This document shows, in pieces, positions 1 to 10,272 of a stretch of DNA of 64,000 bases. A program made the translations under genes and the position numbers. Within the stretch, counting starts at the first letter, position 1. Every line of letters begins with the position of its first letter. The notes beneath the pieces were generated by a model. It was not told the DNA's origin and searched no databases. It was given only the letters and a program-made list of their open reading frames with translations. Origin of the DNA: Stagonosporopsis chrysanthemi. Taxonomy: Eukaryota; Ascomycota; Dothideomycetes; Pleosporales; Didymellaceae. The DNA lies in assembly GCA_022560025.1 (NCBI GenBank), contig JAFISE010000035.1:1-64000 (forward strand). The letters run 5' to 3'.

Positions 1-2
1 CC

Positions 3-476
3 ACCGCCGCGCCGGCCGCAGCACCACCGTCCTCCGCGCGCGCCGCCGACCTGGCCGCCGTCGAGGCCGTCACCGAGTCTGACAGCGCGCAGCCGGGCGC
101 CCCAGACCCCCTGCGCCCCGCACACATTGCGCCCTCCAAGTCGAGCGCCCTCAAGACGGCCGCGCGAGCTGCCAAGACGGTGCCCTTCACGCCAGCCACA
201 CAGCCGCAGTTCCCCCAGGCCCCGCCCCGCTACCACGTTGCGCGCTCCAAGACCAACAACCTGCCCATCTACACCGACTACAAGCGCGGCGGCAACCTGC
301 ACCTCACCACCGTGCGCAAGGTCACGGGCGAATCGAACGCGCTGCGCGACGAGCTGCGCGCATGGCTGGCCAAGAAGGACGAGCACGTCACCGTCAACCC
401 CTTGACCCAGCACGTCGTCGTCAAGGGGCACCACAAGGACCAGGTTGTCGAGTTTCTGAGCAGGAGGGGCATGTGA
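3..476 (+). CDS. IMG2: Mitochondrial large-subunit ribosomal protein mL49 (IMG2), 3' part
   Basis: This is the C-terminal part of a mitochondrial 54S ribosomal protein of the Img2/mL49 family, a component of the mitoribosome large subunit. The frame is open from the left edge of the window, so the start lies outside. The 158 visible codons begin with an Ala/Pro-rich linker of about 60 residues, then the conserved Img2 domain: a YHVARSKTNNLPIY segment, YKRGGNLHLTTVRKVTG, and a C-terminal V-V-K-G-H-H-K-D-Q-V-V-E-F-L run ending RRGM. TGA stop at 474–476. No intron is seen in the visible part. The low-complexity upstream part is typical of a presequence or linker. It converges with the secreted-protein gene. 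Family identity is from recalled sequence pattern, and I am fairly sure of it. Confidence 0.85.
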   Translation, partial: TAAPAAAPPSSARAADLAAVEAVTESDSAQPGAPDPLRPAHIAPSKSSALKTAARAAKTVPFTPATQPQFPQAPPRYHVARSKTNNLPIYTDYKRGGNLHLTTVRKVTGESNALRDELRAWLAKKDEHVTVNPLTQHVVVKGHHKDQVVEFLSRRGM

Positions 477-806
477 GCGTCAGGGAGATGAACCAACGAA
501 CGAGTACGGAAGCGCATAGACGAAAGCGTGGGCATTGTTGTATTATATGTACAAAAGCTAGGCCTGGCTTAGCATGGCACTTTGGCATTTGGGGCGCTGT
601 AAATGGCACATCACACTTGACATCAAGCTGTTCAATCATGAATTTTCTATCCAGAGTCAAGTGCTGACACGTGTAGTGTAGTAACCTTTGTAGTCTTGCT
701 TCTAATCGGTGACCCAAAAAACCCCCCCAAAGGACTCGCAAGACCATCCAAAACCATCAGACTCGAAGCCAACCCCCAACATGCTGGAGGCGCCACATCC
801 CCTGAC
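477..806. other. Convergent 3' intergenic region
   Basis: The 330 bp between two convergent stop codons holds the 3' untranslated regions of the mL49 gene (+) and the secreted-protein gene (−). It includes an AT-richer stretch near 535–560 that could serve as a poly(A) signal. Open frames crossing it on both strands have no recognisable content and overlap the flanking genes. I see no further gene. Confidence 0.6.
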
Positions 807-1681
807 TTACACCCTTCGGCACGCAAGCCACAGGCGGCGGTCGACTTGGCGGTCGTAGAGCGTGCACTGCGTGTTGTCCCAGCTGAACTCTTGCTGACCG
901 GTGAAAGGCTCGATGTCCTCCACAGGAACAGCGCAGACAATAACCCAAAGGGCCGCGCCCTTGTCTACGACGTGGCACTCGTTCACACCATCGATGACAG
1001 TGTCTTGGGGAGGTGCACCACCGAACAGGACAGGCTGGCGTTCACCAGAGCCCGCCGTCGAGCACTTCATCTCGCACTGGAGTGAAGTTGCGCTGCAGAG
1101 CCACGCGCACTTGTTGATCGCCGGGTCGCCCAGCACGACCGTGATTGTCTCAGGCTGGATCTCGAAAGCGAGCTGGTTAGGCTGCGCGTTGGCGGTCGCC
1201 AGGAGGTCGGTAGTGCTAGGACTAGCAGCCGCGTCGATGTCGTCTGGCGATGGCTTGCTCGGCTTGGTGCACACAGGACGGCACCACGTGTGGGCGCAGA
1301 CGACGACGCAGTAAGGACGCTCGCCGGCTACGTCGCGCTTCTCCGCGCCATAGACTGCGACATTATTGTTGTTATCCTTGTCGGTGGGAGTGACGTCCGT
1401 AAAGGCGCCACCTGTCTGGCAGGACGCGCATTGCTGCTTGTCAGTCAGGACATTGTCAAGATGTTGGAGAGTGAAGTCACCTCTTGACCGTACAGGCTGC
1501 ATACGATGTCGTAGCACAGATTTGCGTCTGCATTGTTGCGGAGACAGAGCGCGTGGACGCGCTCGCAAGCCATACCAGCAGTTATATCGAGGGCAGTAGG
1601 CGCCGCTGGCAGTGTAGTGACTGTGAGCGCGAAGGAGAGCAGTGAGAGGAGGGCGATGAGCCTGAACAATTGAGGCAACAT
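807..1681 (-). CDS. Cysteine-rich secreted protein, unknown function
   Basis: I do not recognise the family. Two exons: 1681–1481 and 1433–807, joined across a 47-bp intron (1480–1434, donor GTGACT, branch CTGAC, acceptor CAG) that falls between codons 67 and 68. The product is 275 residues. The N-terminus (MLPQLFRLIALLSLLSFALT) is a clear signal peptide, with likely cleavage near residues 20–28. I count 18 cysteines, including CASC and WCRPVC, spread over both exons. A KR pair at 99–100 could be a Kex2 site, and an Asn run lies at 88–91. There is no membrane segment after the signal. Third-position C/G preference continues to the TAA at 807, so the end is probably right. A longer 334-codon open frame through the intron into the 5' leader is an artefact. 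It is a plausible apoplastic effector or cell-wall protein, but that is inference. Confidence 0.72.
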
Positions 1682-1762
1682 GGTGGAAGTTGAATTGTAG
1701 TGACTTGGAGGTGTTGTTTGTTGTTGGAGGAAAGAAGGAGGGGATGCGGTGGTGGGGGCGGC

Positions 1763-1769
1763 TTATATA
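1763..1769 (-). promoter_or_regulatory. TATA box of the secreted-protein gene
   Basis: TATATAA read on the minus strand, about 82–88 bp upstream of the chosen ATG at 1681. It is followed by a pyrimidine-rich leader with no ATG before the start, which supports that start. This arrangement is typical of inducible fungal genes. Confidence 0.6.
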
Positions 1770-3070
1770 GTGGAAAAAAGGTTGAAGGTGAAAGAAGGTC
1801 ACTCGGTCCATTCACTGGTCCGATCTCGGCGAGGAGTTCTGCGAGACTCGAAGATATGAGACGATGTATGAGAAGTCGTTGGTTCAAGGATCCGTTACTT
1901 TCGTGCGTTGCAGGCCCGCACTTGACATTCCTCTCGTACTACACGCGGTAGTTAGCTGAGGCCGATCTGCTACCACATTGCCAATTCGATCCCACACCAA
2001 GCTGCAACAGGGAATTGCTGTCCGTCAATATCTCTCTGCTGAGCTCGCGTCCATGTTCACTACGGCACTCTACTCCAAAGGAGAAGATCTTGAGGTACAT
2101 GACAGTCTCATAGTATCGGCACTGTTGGCTGAATATCACAACAAGCATAAGTTTCCAATGTGTACGAACACTGCTATAGTACTAAGGCCTAGACTACACG
2201 TTCTTGGGATCGGCATGTCGGTTAAAAGTACACAAGTCCTATATATCTTCATTTCTGTATTGGTTTGCAATCTTTGACAGCTCATTCCCATCCTCTTCAG
2301 ACATCAGATCTCTGCCACCCGTCGTTCTCTGAACAGTTTCAGAAGACCAACATCTTCGCTGCGGGCGTCTGACAAAGCTGGGTACAGCAAGACTAGAAGG
2401 TGTCAAGGATCTGGCCACATGTAGTTGCTAACAAGCGAAAGAGCGCAGAAAACATTCTATTTGCTCTGGATAACAAAGCCAGGCCGAAGGGTCTCTCAGA
2501 CAACTTGAGGCCAGTGAGAACGAATGCATCGGACAACAGTACGATGTAGAGCATGAAGCAATTTTTACCATCGGCGACGAATCTAGGGAACAGATTGGTC
2601 TGAAGACTAATACATGGATTGATACTGAAGCCAAGACAGCGGAAGATGGCCTCATAAACAGTCAACGGTGGGAAACAGTAGCGTAGTGATGAGGTTAAAA
2701 TGAGTTTTTGGAGCAACTAGAAGTGGCTCGTACCCAATCGGTTTTGGCAGACTTAGATCGACATGCTCAAGAGTAAAAGTAATGGTCTTGAGGATCTGTG
2801 TCGCAACTTCGGGAAGCAGACGCACATACCGGAGAAGGGACTAGGTAAAGCGGTGGACGTTAGAACAAGATGGCGTTCTTGAAACCTCCAACATAGCCGG
2901 GTTGTAAGATTTGGACAGCGCTGAAATATTTCTAAGCATTTGATGAGTTTAGCTTATCTTTAAGAAGAGGACATCAACAACTTCATCCTAAGCCAATGGC
3001 AGCGCAAGAACAGCCTCTATTGTACCCGTCGTATCCATAACACACCCAAGTCATATCAAGACAGACGGAC
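1770..3070. other. Intergenic region, possible decayed gene
   Basis: About 1.3 kb between the promoter of the secreted-protein gene and the stop of the alcohol dehydrogenase gene. GC is lower than in the flanking genes. The longest frame is on the minus strand (2716–2393, 107 codons) and contains hydrophobic stretches. It starts abruptly, has no recognisable domain and no clear splice extension, so I do not call it a gene. It may be a relic or 5' flanking sequence. No RNA gene or repeat was seen. Confidence 0.4.
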
Positions 3071-4257
3071 TTACCACACCAACACGCTCTTGATTACAGT
3101 CCCCTCCTCCATCTTTTGGCGCGCGTCCTCGAACTCCTGCACGCCGAACTCTTTCAACATCTTCTCTACCGGCAAAATCCCATCCTTACTCCACTGAACC
3201 AGCTCAGGCAGCGCTTCTGCCGGATCTCTGTCACCCTCAATAACGCCAATCAAACGTCTCCCGTTGACCATATGAGTCAGTAAGTCCAGCTCGTACTTCG
3301 CCCCGACCGGCTTAACACCGACCTGCAGCAGCTGTCCGTTCTTTTGAAGTGCTTCCATGCACTGACCTAGCACAGCGACGCTCGGTGACGTGTCGAGGAT
3401 GTGGCTGCAGCCCAGCCCGCCGGGGGTGATCTTCTTGATCGCGGCACTCATCTCCTCGCCCTTCAGCCCGTCCTTCGTCGACAGCAGACCGACCGTCGCG
3501 CCATGCTGCAGCGCCAGGTCGATTCTCGACTGCAGTAAATCCACGGCAATGACGGTCTTGACACCGCACTGCTTCGCCGCACAGATGCCCGCAAGACCCA
3601 CGCCACCTAGTCCCACCACGGCAACGACGTCCTCGGGCCCGCATCTCCCGACGTGTGTGATGGCACCCGCGCCAGTCATGATCCCGCAGCCAAGAGGAGC
3701 ATACGCCCTCAGCTCGTCAGCATCGCGTATCAGCTTCGTCACGTTGGCGGCGCAGGACACCTTGACGGGAACAGGCGACGCGAAGGACGACTGCCCGAAG
3801 TAGCCGCCGCCGATGACTTTCTTCGGGTCCGCCGCGAGGACGAAGTTCGGCTCGTTGGAGGCTAGGGTGAGGGCAGCATGGTCAACGCAGTACGCCGGGT
3901 GGCCCGTTGTGCAGTAGTGGCAGGAGAGACATGCGGCGGCAGAGAGGATGACGAGGTCGCCGACTTTGTAGTTCTGCTCCTGTTGCTTTGAGCCGAGTTT
4001 GAGGATTCGTCCAGCGCCTACAAAAGTCAAATCAGAGTCGAAGCTTTTCCAGCTTGACACTGGGAGGTACCTTCGTGTCCCAGCACGCGTGGGTAGATCC
4101 CCCCGTAACCTGATATGTCGGTGTGACACACGCCTGTGGCTATCATCTCAACCATGAATTCATCTTCCTTGGGTTCGCGCGTTAACAGCTCTTCCCACTT
4201 CCAGTCGTGTTGTGAGTAGGCCACTATGCCCTTGCAAGGTACTGTGTATTCAACCAT
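3071..4257 (-). CDS. Zinc-containing NAD-dependent alcohol dehydrogenase (aryl-alcohol type MDR)
   Basis: Medium-chain dehydrogenase/reductase, 377 residues, exons 4257–4071 and 4017–3071 with a 53-bp intron (4070–4018, GTACCT…TAG) inside a Gly codon, restoring GHEGAGRI. Visible features: catalytic zinc ligands Cys44 (GVCHTD), His61/Glu62 (GHE) and Cys173 (LGCGIMTG); four structural-zinc cysteines at 92, 95, 98 and 106; Rossmann motif GLGGVG at 198–203; and Asp222 at the end of the next strand, which favours NAD over NADP. It should oxidise primary or aromatic alcohols in the cytosol; the substrate is not deducible. I chose ATG 4257 (A at −3, G at +4). The open frame runs further upstream to a GTG and beyond without an ATG, so a short extra N-terminus from another exon is not excluded. 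Neighbouring genes share no pathway. Confidence 0.85.
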
Positions 4258-4774
4258 CTTCTCTTTCGCCACAAGCAGGTTCAGGAATTGGAGGTTCTGC
4301 GACGTAACAGGGCGCAGAAAGCTCTCACGGTACGTCTCCTGCTTTTACTACATTGCGGTTACTTGCGCAGCGCGTCGTGTAGCCGACCGCACAACAGCTG
4401 CTTTCGTCATAGTCGAGCGGACATGCGGGGTTCTAGAGGCGAGTCTGGAGTGCAGATGGCGGAGCGCGGTCCGGAGGAGGCTGGACCCTGATCGTGATTC
4501 AGCCGAGCTTCCTCATGTACGAAGATTGTCGAATTGAGCGCATGCAATGCTGCGCCTTGAAATTAGAGAAAGGAGACCGCTGGACAGCTAGGGGCCGATT
4601 GACAAAGTAGCAACAAGGGAAATCGAAAAGTGGACTTGAGAAGATGAAAAACCTCCAGGGGGAAAGCTGTGTTATTTTGATGGTAGTGCTTTAGGCGAAC
4701 GTCGATTTCTTTATGGAAGGCCTGCGAATGATCGTGTCCTCTTCTTGCCCATCTTATGCCATCAGCCCTCATGT
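4258..4774. other. Intergenic: ADH promoter and MOG1 3' region
   Basis: About 520 bp between two co-directional minus-strand genes. It should contain the 5' flank of the dehydrogenase and the 3' UTR of MOG1. No conserved motif, RNA gene or coding segment was recognised. Confidence 0.5.
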
Positions 4775-5511
4775 TTAACCCTCAAACAATTCCCACTCTT
4801 TGATATCGAAGCTCTCCAATATCCTATCCTTGATCTTTTCACTATCCTTTATTAATTGCGTAACCTCACCCTCGCCCTCCTTGGGCTTCTCGTACTCGCC
4901 AGGGTAGTGAGGGATGTTGACCGAGACCATCAAATCGGTATCCTGCTCCTTCAGACGCAGCAGCATGAGATGGATATACACGAATTCCGGCACTTTGCGG
5001 CTAGGATTTGTGTTGGGTGGCGGTGTCTGGATGAAGCGGAGTGTGTAGACTGGCTTATCGCTGCGATGCTGTTAGCGAACGGACGATGAGTATCCAGATG
5101 GCTGCCGGCATGGTGTGAAGGCTGTGTCACGTGTCCGCGATGGCCATCTTTTTTGTCGATTTAAGACTCACCTCAGCTTCGCCATCACTGCGCGGCCCTG
5201 CCCGAGGATGTTTGTGCTGTCCTCTTCGTCGATGAGGTCGGCGAAATGGTATTGTAATGCTTCCTCATTGCTGCCTTTCTCCTGGTACTCTAGTATCTCG
5301 ACGACGATGGAAGAATAGCCGTTGGTATCCAGGTAGACTTCCTGGTGGTCTGGCACTTCTCGAATCTGGCTATGATCACATGTTAGCGGGTATGCGCGGT
5401 GACGGGATTGTTTGGAATAGAGAAAATTAAAACGAACCTCGTGTCGGCGAAGTTTGAAGGCAGATCAACTGCGATGGCGCCGCCGTAGAGAGGGGTGTTT
5501 GTGAACGACAT
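4775..5511 (-). CDS. MOG1: MOG1, Ran/Gsp1-binding nuclear import factor
   Basis: Three exons: 5511–5438, 5369–5172 and 5060–4775. The introns are 68 bp (5437–5370, donor GTTCGT, branch GCTAAC) and 111 bp (5171–5061, donor GTGAGT, acceptor CAG). Product 185 residues, normal for Mog1. Diagnostic segments are the N-terminus MSFTNTPLYGGAIAVDLP, then IREVPDHQEVYLD, the acidic YHFADLIDEED, and a C-terminal strand PEFVYIHLMLLRLKEQDTDL followed by NIPHYPGEY. Known Mog1 proteins bind Ran and promote its nucleotide release and nuclear protein import; in animals the homologue is RANGRF. The reading frame is continuous through both junctions and the residues created at the joins fit the family, so the model is reliable. 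It is co-directional with ADH and BUD20 but with separate promoters. Confidence 0.88.
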
Positions 5512-5977
5512 GGCGGTAAATTTTGGCTGTGCTCTGGAACCGTTTCTTGGGGGCGTGTCTGAATCAGTTATTTGCTCTGCGCGAGCTGGTGTTCTTATGT
5601 TGGTGCGCGCGACAATTTGATGTTCAAGTCACTCAGGCTGCACCAGGCAGGTTCAGGCATCATAGCAGATGGATACCTAACGTGCTGTTCGAAAATTGTG
5701 TATACATATGTAAGCTTTTATGACGTAGCTGGGTATCGTATGAACTTTTGTGTCCTCTAATGCGTCCTTTTCCAAGTTTCAACGCCGTGCAATGCATGTT
5801 ACTCAAGCTGACGCATAGAGCAGGCAGCAGGCCTCCGCATCTGCCTGCCAGCCTTCCAACCCTCCAACAAATGGCCTTGTTATTTGACGCAGCTTCTCGC
5901 CTACGCTCCACCGGCAAACACCTCGCCGTAATAGTACGTCGGTGGGTTCTGCCGTGAACGTGGTACACTCCATCACT
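5512..5977. other. Intergenic: MOG1 promoter and BUD20 3' region
   Basis: About 466 bp between two minus-strand genes. The MOG1 promoter must lie here. Several open frames cross it on both strands but none has family resemblance. Nothing else was recognised. Confidence 0.5.
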
Positions 5978-6385
5978 TCAAGCCGTATTGTCCACCTCCA
6001 TAGGCGCAGGGGCAGCAGTTGCGCGCTTGCCGTTGTCCGTGGTGAAGCCCATGCCGGCCTCTGCTTCCTTGATCGAGTACGGTTCCTCCTTCAGCGCCTT
6101 CACTCTGTGGACTGTCAGACTTGCGCGGATGCCACAGCGCTTGCACACGTACCGGCGCTTGTGCACCTTGCCCTTCTGGTGCGCCAGCATGTTGGCCTCG
6201 CTCTCGAAGAACTTTGCGCACTCGAGGCAGTAGTTCTGGCCCAGACCAGGCAGGTCCTCTATGGGCTTTGCATCCTTGAACTCTGCAAGGTGCTTCTCGT
6301 CGCGCAGGTCGGCGTGGACCTGGTCGAGGTCGCGCGTGTGTCTGCGCGTCTTCTTCTTGGAGTCCTGTCCCCGGATGGCAGGCAT
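5978..6385 (-). CDS. BUD20: BUD20/ZNF593-type C2H2 zinc-finger protein, pre-60S factor
   Basis: Exons 6385–6153 and 6104–5978, product 119 residues. Bud20/ZNF593 proteins are shuttling factors of late pre-60S ribosomal particles. The finger has Cys53, Cys56, His69 and His75 in NYCLECAKFF…KGKVHKRR, followed directly by VKALKEEPYS and GFTTDNGKR, as in the family. The N-terminus is basic (KKKTRRHTRDLDQVHADL). The locus reads as one uninterrupted 135-codon frame, but 16 of those codons (6152–6105) break the conserved block and form a perfect 48-bp intron: donor GTACGT, branch CTGAC, acceptor CAG. Removing it joins R78 in phase 2 and restores the family motif. A 251-codon overlapping minus frame in another phase is a shadow. 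The gene is divergent from aconitase. Confidence 0.87.
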   Translation of the reverse strand: MPAIRGQDSKKKTRRHTRDLDQVHADLRDEKHLAEFKDAKPIEDLPGLGQNYCLECAKFFESEANMLAHQKGKVHKRRYVCKRCGIRASLTVHRVKALKEEPYSIKEAEAGMGFTTDNGKRATAAPAPMEVDNTA

Positions 6386-7151
6386 CGTGGCGCGTGAGGG
6401 AGTGTACGGGCTGTATCCGCGGCCGTCGGCTGTTGTCGTGCTGGTTGGAGACTCGGCTATAGGCCGCTGGCTCGTGCGGCTGTTCAGAGACCTGCAGACG
6501 CTGAAGAAATTTCGCGGAATGCGCTCTAGGCCCTAGCGCGAGCAAGGCTGCGCCGAGACTAGCGACGCACCTGGTCTGGAGACCTGCGAAAAGTGACGTT
6601 GCTGCTGACTTTTCCGCGTCGACACAGCTGCAGCTGGGGCGCGCAATAATTGTGGACTGCTGCTGCGCGCTGTTGCTGTGCCAATCGCTGCCACCTGCTG
6701 CCAGTCGCTGCCAGTCGCTGCCAATCACGCTTCCTCCAGCCCGCGCGGGGGAGCGCGCGCAGCGACGCCGTGTGACGCCATCCGGACACGTCCCATGCTA
6801 TGTTGTGTACTGTAGTCGGTCGCAGCAGCGGGCGAGCTGGGAGAGAAGGCAGACAAGACACCCAAAACGCCGGCAGTGCGTTGATCGCGGTGCTAGATCG
6901 GTCCCAGACGTAGTTCAGACACAGTTCAGACGCAGTGACACGTGAACGGCCCAGCGGGTGAAAGCTGCCGCTGTGGTCGGTTGCGGAAGACCTCGGCTTG
7001 CTCCAGCGCGCACCGCCCGGTCGGTGGAGTCGCTTTGGCAGCCAATCACGCACGAACTGATAATCGACAGCTCGAGGCAGCTTCTGACGCTCTTTTCTTC
7101 TGCTTCTCCATCCCTCCTCATCTCCACTCCACCCATACAACCCCATCCAAG
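6386..7151. promoter_or_regulatory. Divergent promoter of BUD20 and aconitase
   Basis: A 766-bp bidirectional promoter. It holds three plus-strand CCAAT boxes (6681–6685, 6721–6725, 7042–7046). It also has a short imperfect tandem array of CTGCCARTCG units at about 6676–6727, whose two outer members carry the first two CCAAT boxes. The part next to the aconitase ATG is a CT/CA-rich leader. Both genes serve constitutive needs (ribosome assembly, respiration), which fits a TATA-less shared promoter. Confidence 0.55.
7042..7061 (+). promoter_or_regulatory. Candidate CCAAT-binding complex/HapX composite site
   Basis: CCAAT at 7042–7046 is followed by exactly 12 bases and then GAT at 7059–7061. 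This fits the CSAAT-N12-RWT arrangement described for joint binding of the CCAAT complex and the iron regulator HapX in Aspergillus-type fungi. It lies about 110 bp before the aconitase ATG. Aconitase is a known iron-dependent HapX target, so the context fits. The other two CCAAT boxes lack the second half. Confidence 0.5.
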
Positions 7152-9651
7152 ATGCAGAGGTTCTCGAGGCTCGGCCGCATTGGCCAGAGCTTCGCTCAGC
7201 GCCGGTCATTGGCGACTGTCAGCGATGCACCGCTCTCCCGCAAGGTCGAGATGACCAACTGGGAGACGGGCAACTACATCAACTACCAGAAGATGTCGGA
7301 GAACCTCAAGATTGTGCGCGGCCGCCTCAACCGCCCGCTCGCTCTCGCAGAGAAGATCCTCTACTCTCACTTGGACGACCCCCACAACCAGGACATCGAG
7401 CGCGGCACCAGCTACCTAAAGCTTCGCCCCGACCGTGTGGCCTGCCAGGACGCCACCGCCCAGATGGCCATTCTGCAGTTCATGTCGGCCGGCATGCCCT
7501 CGGTCGCAACCCCCTCCACTGTCCACTGCGATCACTTGATCGAGGCCCAGGTTGGCAACGAGAAGGATTTGGCTCGCGCCATTGACATCAACAAGGAGGT
7601 CTATGACTTCCTGGCCACATCGTGCGCAAAGTACAACATTGGTTTCTGGAAGCCCGGCTCTGGTATCATCCACCAGATCGTCCTCGAGAACTACGCTTTC
7701 CCCGGTGCTCTTCTCATTGGTACTGACTCTCACACTCCCAACGCTGGTGGTCTCGGCATGGCCGCCATCGGTGTCGGTGGTAAGTACAGCTGCAATCGCT
7801 CCATATCCCAGTCAGTTGGCTAACAGTCCATCTCCAGGTGCTGACGCTGTCGATGTTATGGCTGGTCTCCCCTGGGAGCTGAAGGCCCCCAAGGTTATTG
7901 GTGTCAAGCTTACCGGTAAGCTTTCTGGCTGGACCTCACCCAAGGACATCATCCTCAAGGTTGCTGGTATCCTCACCGTTAAGGGTGGAACTGGTGCTAT
8001 TGTCGAGTACCACGGACCCGGTGTCGAGTCTCTCTCCTGCACTGGTATGGCCACCATTTGCAACATGGGTGCTGAGATTGGTGCTACCACCTCGGTTTTC
8101 CCCTTCAACGACCGCATGTACGACTACCTGAAGGCCACCAAGCGCCAGCACATTGGTGACTTCGCCCGCGAGTACGCCCACGAGCTCCGCGAGGATGAGG
8201 GCACCCAGTACGATCAGCTCATCGAGATCAACCTCGACGAGCTTGAGCCCCACATCAACGGTCCCTTCACCCCTGATCTGGCCACCCCCATCTCCAAGTT
8301 TGCCGAGGCTGTCAAGGCCAACAACTGGCCTGAGGAGCTTAAGGTCGGTCTGATCGGTTCTTGCACCAACTCTTCCTACGAGGACATGGCCCGCGCGGCC
8401 TCCATTGCCGAGGACGCCATGGCTCACGGCATCAAGTCCAAGGCTCTGTTCACCGTCACCCCTGGTAGTGAGCAGATCCGAGCTACCATCGAGCGTGATG
8501 GTCAGCTCAAGACCTTCGAGGAATTCGGCGGAATGGTTCTTGCCAACGCCTGCGGACCTTGTATCGGTGCGTGTAGCCAACCTAATGCATTATCGAGTCT
8601 CGACTAACGTTCCGTAGGTCAGTGGGATCGCCGTGACGTCAAGAAGGGCACCGCCAACTCTATCATCTCTTCTTACAACCGCAACTTCACCGGTCGTAAC
8701 GACGCCAAGTAGGTCTTCTCTCACCATCAATCTTCGAACAGCTACTAATCCTTCAGCCCTGCCACTCACTCCTTCGTCACTTCGCCTGATCTCGTCGTCG
8801 CATTGAGCATCGCTGGCACGCTCAACTTCAACCCGGTCACCGACTATCTCACTGCCGCGGATGGCTCCAAGTTCAAGCTCAAGGAGCCCACCGGTGCCGG
8901 TCTGCCCGCCGATGGCTACGACCCGGGCCAGGACACCTACCAGGCGCCCCCTGCGGACCGCGAGTCCGTCCAGGTCGCCGTCTCCCCTACCTCCGACCGT
9001 CTCCAGATCCTGTCTCCCTTCAACGCTTGGGACGGCAAGGACGCCACCGACCTGCCCATCCTCATCAAGTGCCAGGGCAAGACCACCACCGACCACATCT
9101 CCATGGCTGGTCCCTGGTTGAAGTACCGTGGCCACTTGGACAACATCTCCAACAATATGTTGATTGGTGCCATCAACGAGGAGAACGGCGAAGCCAACAA
9201 GGTCAAGAACATCATCTCTGGTGAATACGGTGCCGTGCCCGACGTCGCCCGTGACTACAAGAAGAACGGCATCAGGTGGGTTGTTGTCGGTGACTGGAAC
9301 TACGGCGAGGGTTCTTCCCGTGAGCACGCTGCCCTTGAGCCCAGGCACTTGGGCGGTCTTGCCATCATCACCCGCTCCTTCGCTCGTATCCACGAGACGA
9401 ACCTGAAGAAGCAGGGTATGCTCCCCCTTACCTTCTCTGATCCCGCCGACTACGAGAAGATTGGCCCCAACGACAAGGTCGACATCAAGGCTACTGAGCT
9501 CGCTGTTGGCAAGCCCATTACCCTGGTCGTTCACCCTGCCAACGGCGACAAGGCTTTCGACATCAAGCTTTCGCACACCTTCAACGAGGGCCAGCTCGAG
9601 TGGTTCAAGAACGGCTCTGCCCTTAACACCATGGCCAAGACCCGCAAGTGA
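7152..9651 (+). CDS. ACO1: Mitochondrial aconitate hydratase (aconitase)
   Basis: Aconitase interconverts citrate and isocitrate in the TCA cycle using a [4Fe-4S] cluster. Four exons: 7152–7779, 7838–8566, 8618–8708 and 8757–9651, with introns of 58, 51 and 48 bp (donors GTAAGT, GTGCGT, GTAGGT). Product 780 residues, the usual length. The Arg/Ser-rich N-terminus (MQRFSRLGRIGQSFAQRRSL) is a mitochondrial targeting signal. Cluster ligands are Cys385 (GSCTNSS), Cys448 and Cys451 (NACGPCIGQWDR). Active-site DSHTPNAGG is at 192 onward, and GSSREHAALEPRHLG is in the swivelling C-terminal domain. The joins at GVGG/ADAVD, CIG/QWDR and DAN/PATHS all regenerate family sequence. Codon third positions are strongly C/G-biased, as expected for high expression. 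A long minus-strand frame (8590–9750) is only its shadow. The upstream CCAAT/HapX-like site suggests iron control. Confidence 0.97.
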
Positions 9652-10272
9652 ACGCATGCACTCTAGATGAGATGTAATCAATCGCCACTGGGGATGTAGA
9701 TATGAACAGGATACCCGAGTTCGAGGACGAATATGGATAGGAAGGCTCATGAAGGGCGGGGAAGCTCAGAACATGTGGCCCGGCAGCTCTTGGTTGGGCT
9801 TGTCGCGTGAGAAGTTTTCTTTATAGCTCTTATCCGGGCTCAATAGGGTTGGGTTCGGCTTGTATTTGTGAAGGTGTTAGCATGCAATGTACGACTTCTA
9901 TTTGTTCAGCAACCAAAATGCTCACACATTCTACTACAATCTGTCCTCGCTGTTCATACTCGCGGTATTGATCAGACACCACGATCTACATAGCATTGAT
10001 TTCTCCTGAACATTGTCGGCCCGGAATCTATGCTCCCGATAATCCTGGCAGCAGTTCCTTGGGACAACGACACGTTTAGTCACGTGACCTGACGCATTGC
10101 CATGACAACAGCCGCAAACAAATCTGATGTCTGACCTCATCATCGCGACAGGCCATCATCGCGTTTATACTATTATTGCTATCATCCGTTTACGCCATTC
10201 AGTCACCTTGGGATAGTACTCCATCATATTGCGCATTCGCCTATCGTGCTCTCATTTTACCACGTTCCACCA
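9652..10272. promoter_or_regulatory. Aconitase 3' region and protease-gene promoter
   Basis: About 620 bp without a gene. The first part is the aconitase 3' UTR. The second part is the promoter of the GCNA-like gene: a CACGTG box at 10,081–10,086 and an exact 10-bp direct repeat CATCATCGCG at 10,138–10,147 and 10,154–10,163. No RNA gene was seen. Confidence 0.45.

Noticed and set aside
807..1811. Single 334-codon gene for the secreted protein
   Set aside because: Its N-terminal third is the TATA/leader region and non-coding phase. The spliced model gives a signal peptide and consistent coding bias.
5973..6728. 251-codon minus-strand frame overlapping BUD20
   Set aside because: Different phase from the conserved zinc-finger frame, low complexity, and it crosses the divergent promoter.
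6942..7151. In-frame upstream extension of aconitase to 6,942
   Set aside because: It would add about 70 residues before a canonical mitochondrial presequence and begins at a non-ATG codon. The segment is promoter/leader sequence.
8590..9750. 386-codon open frame on the minus strand
   Set aside because: It lies opposite the last aconitase exons and reflects their C/G third-position bias. Its translation is Gly/Val/Asp-rich without a domain.
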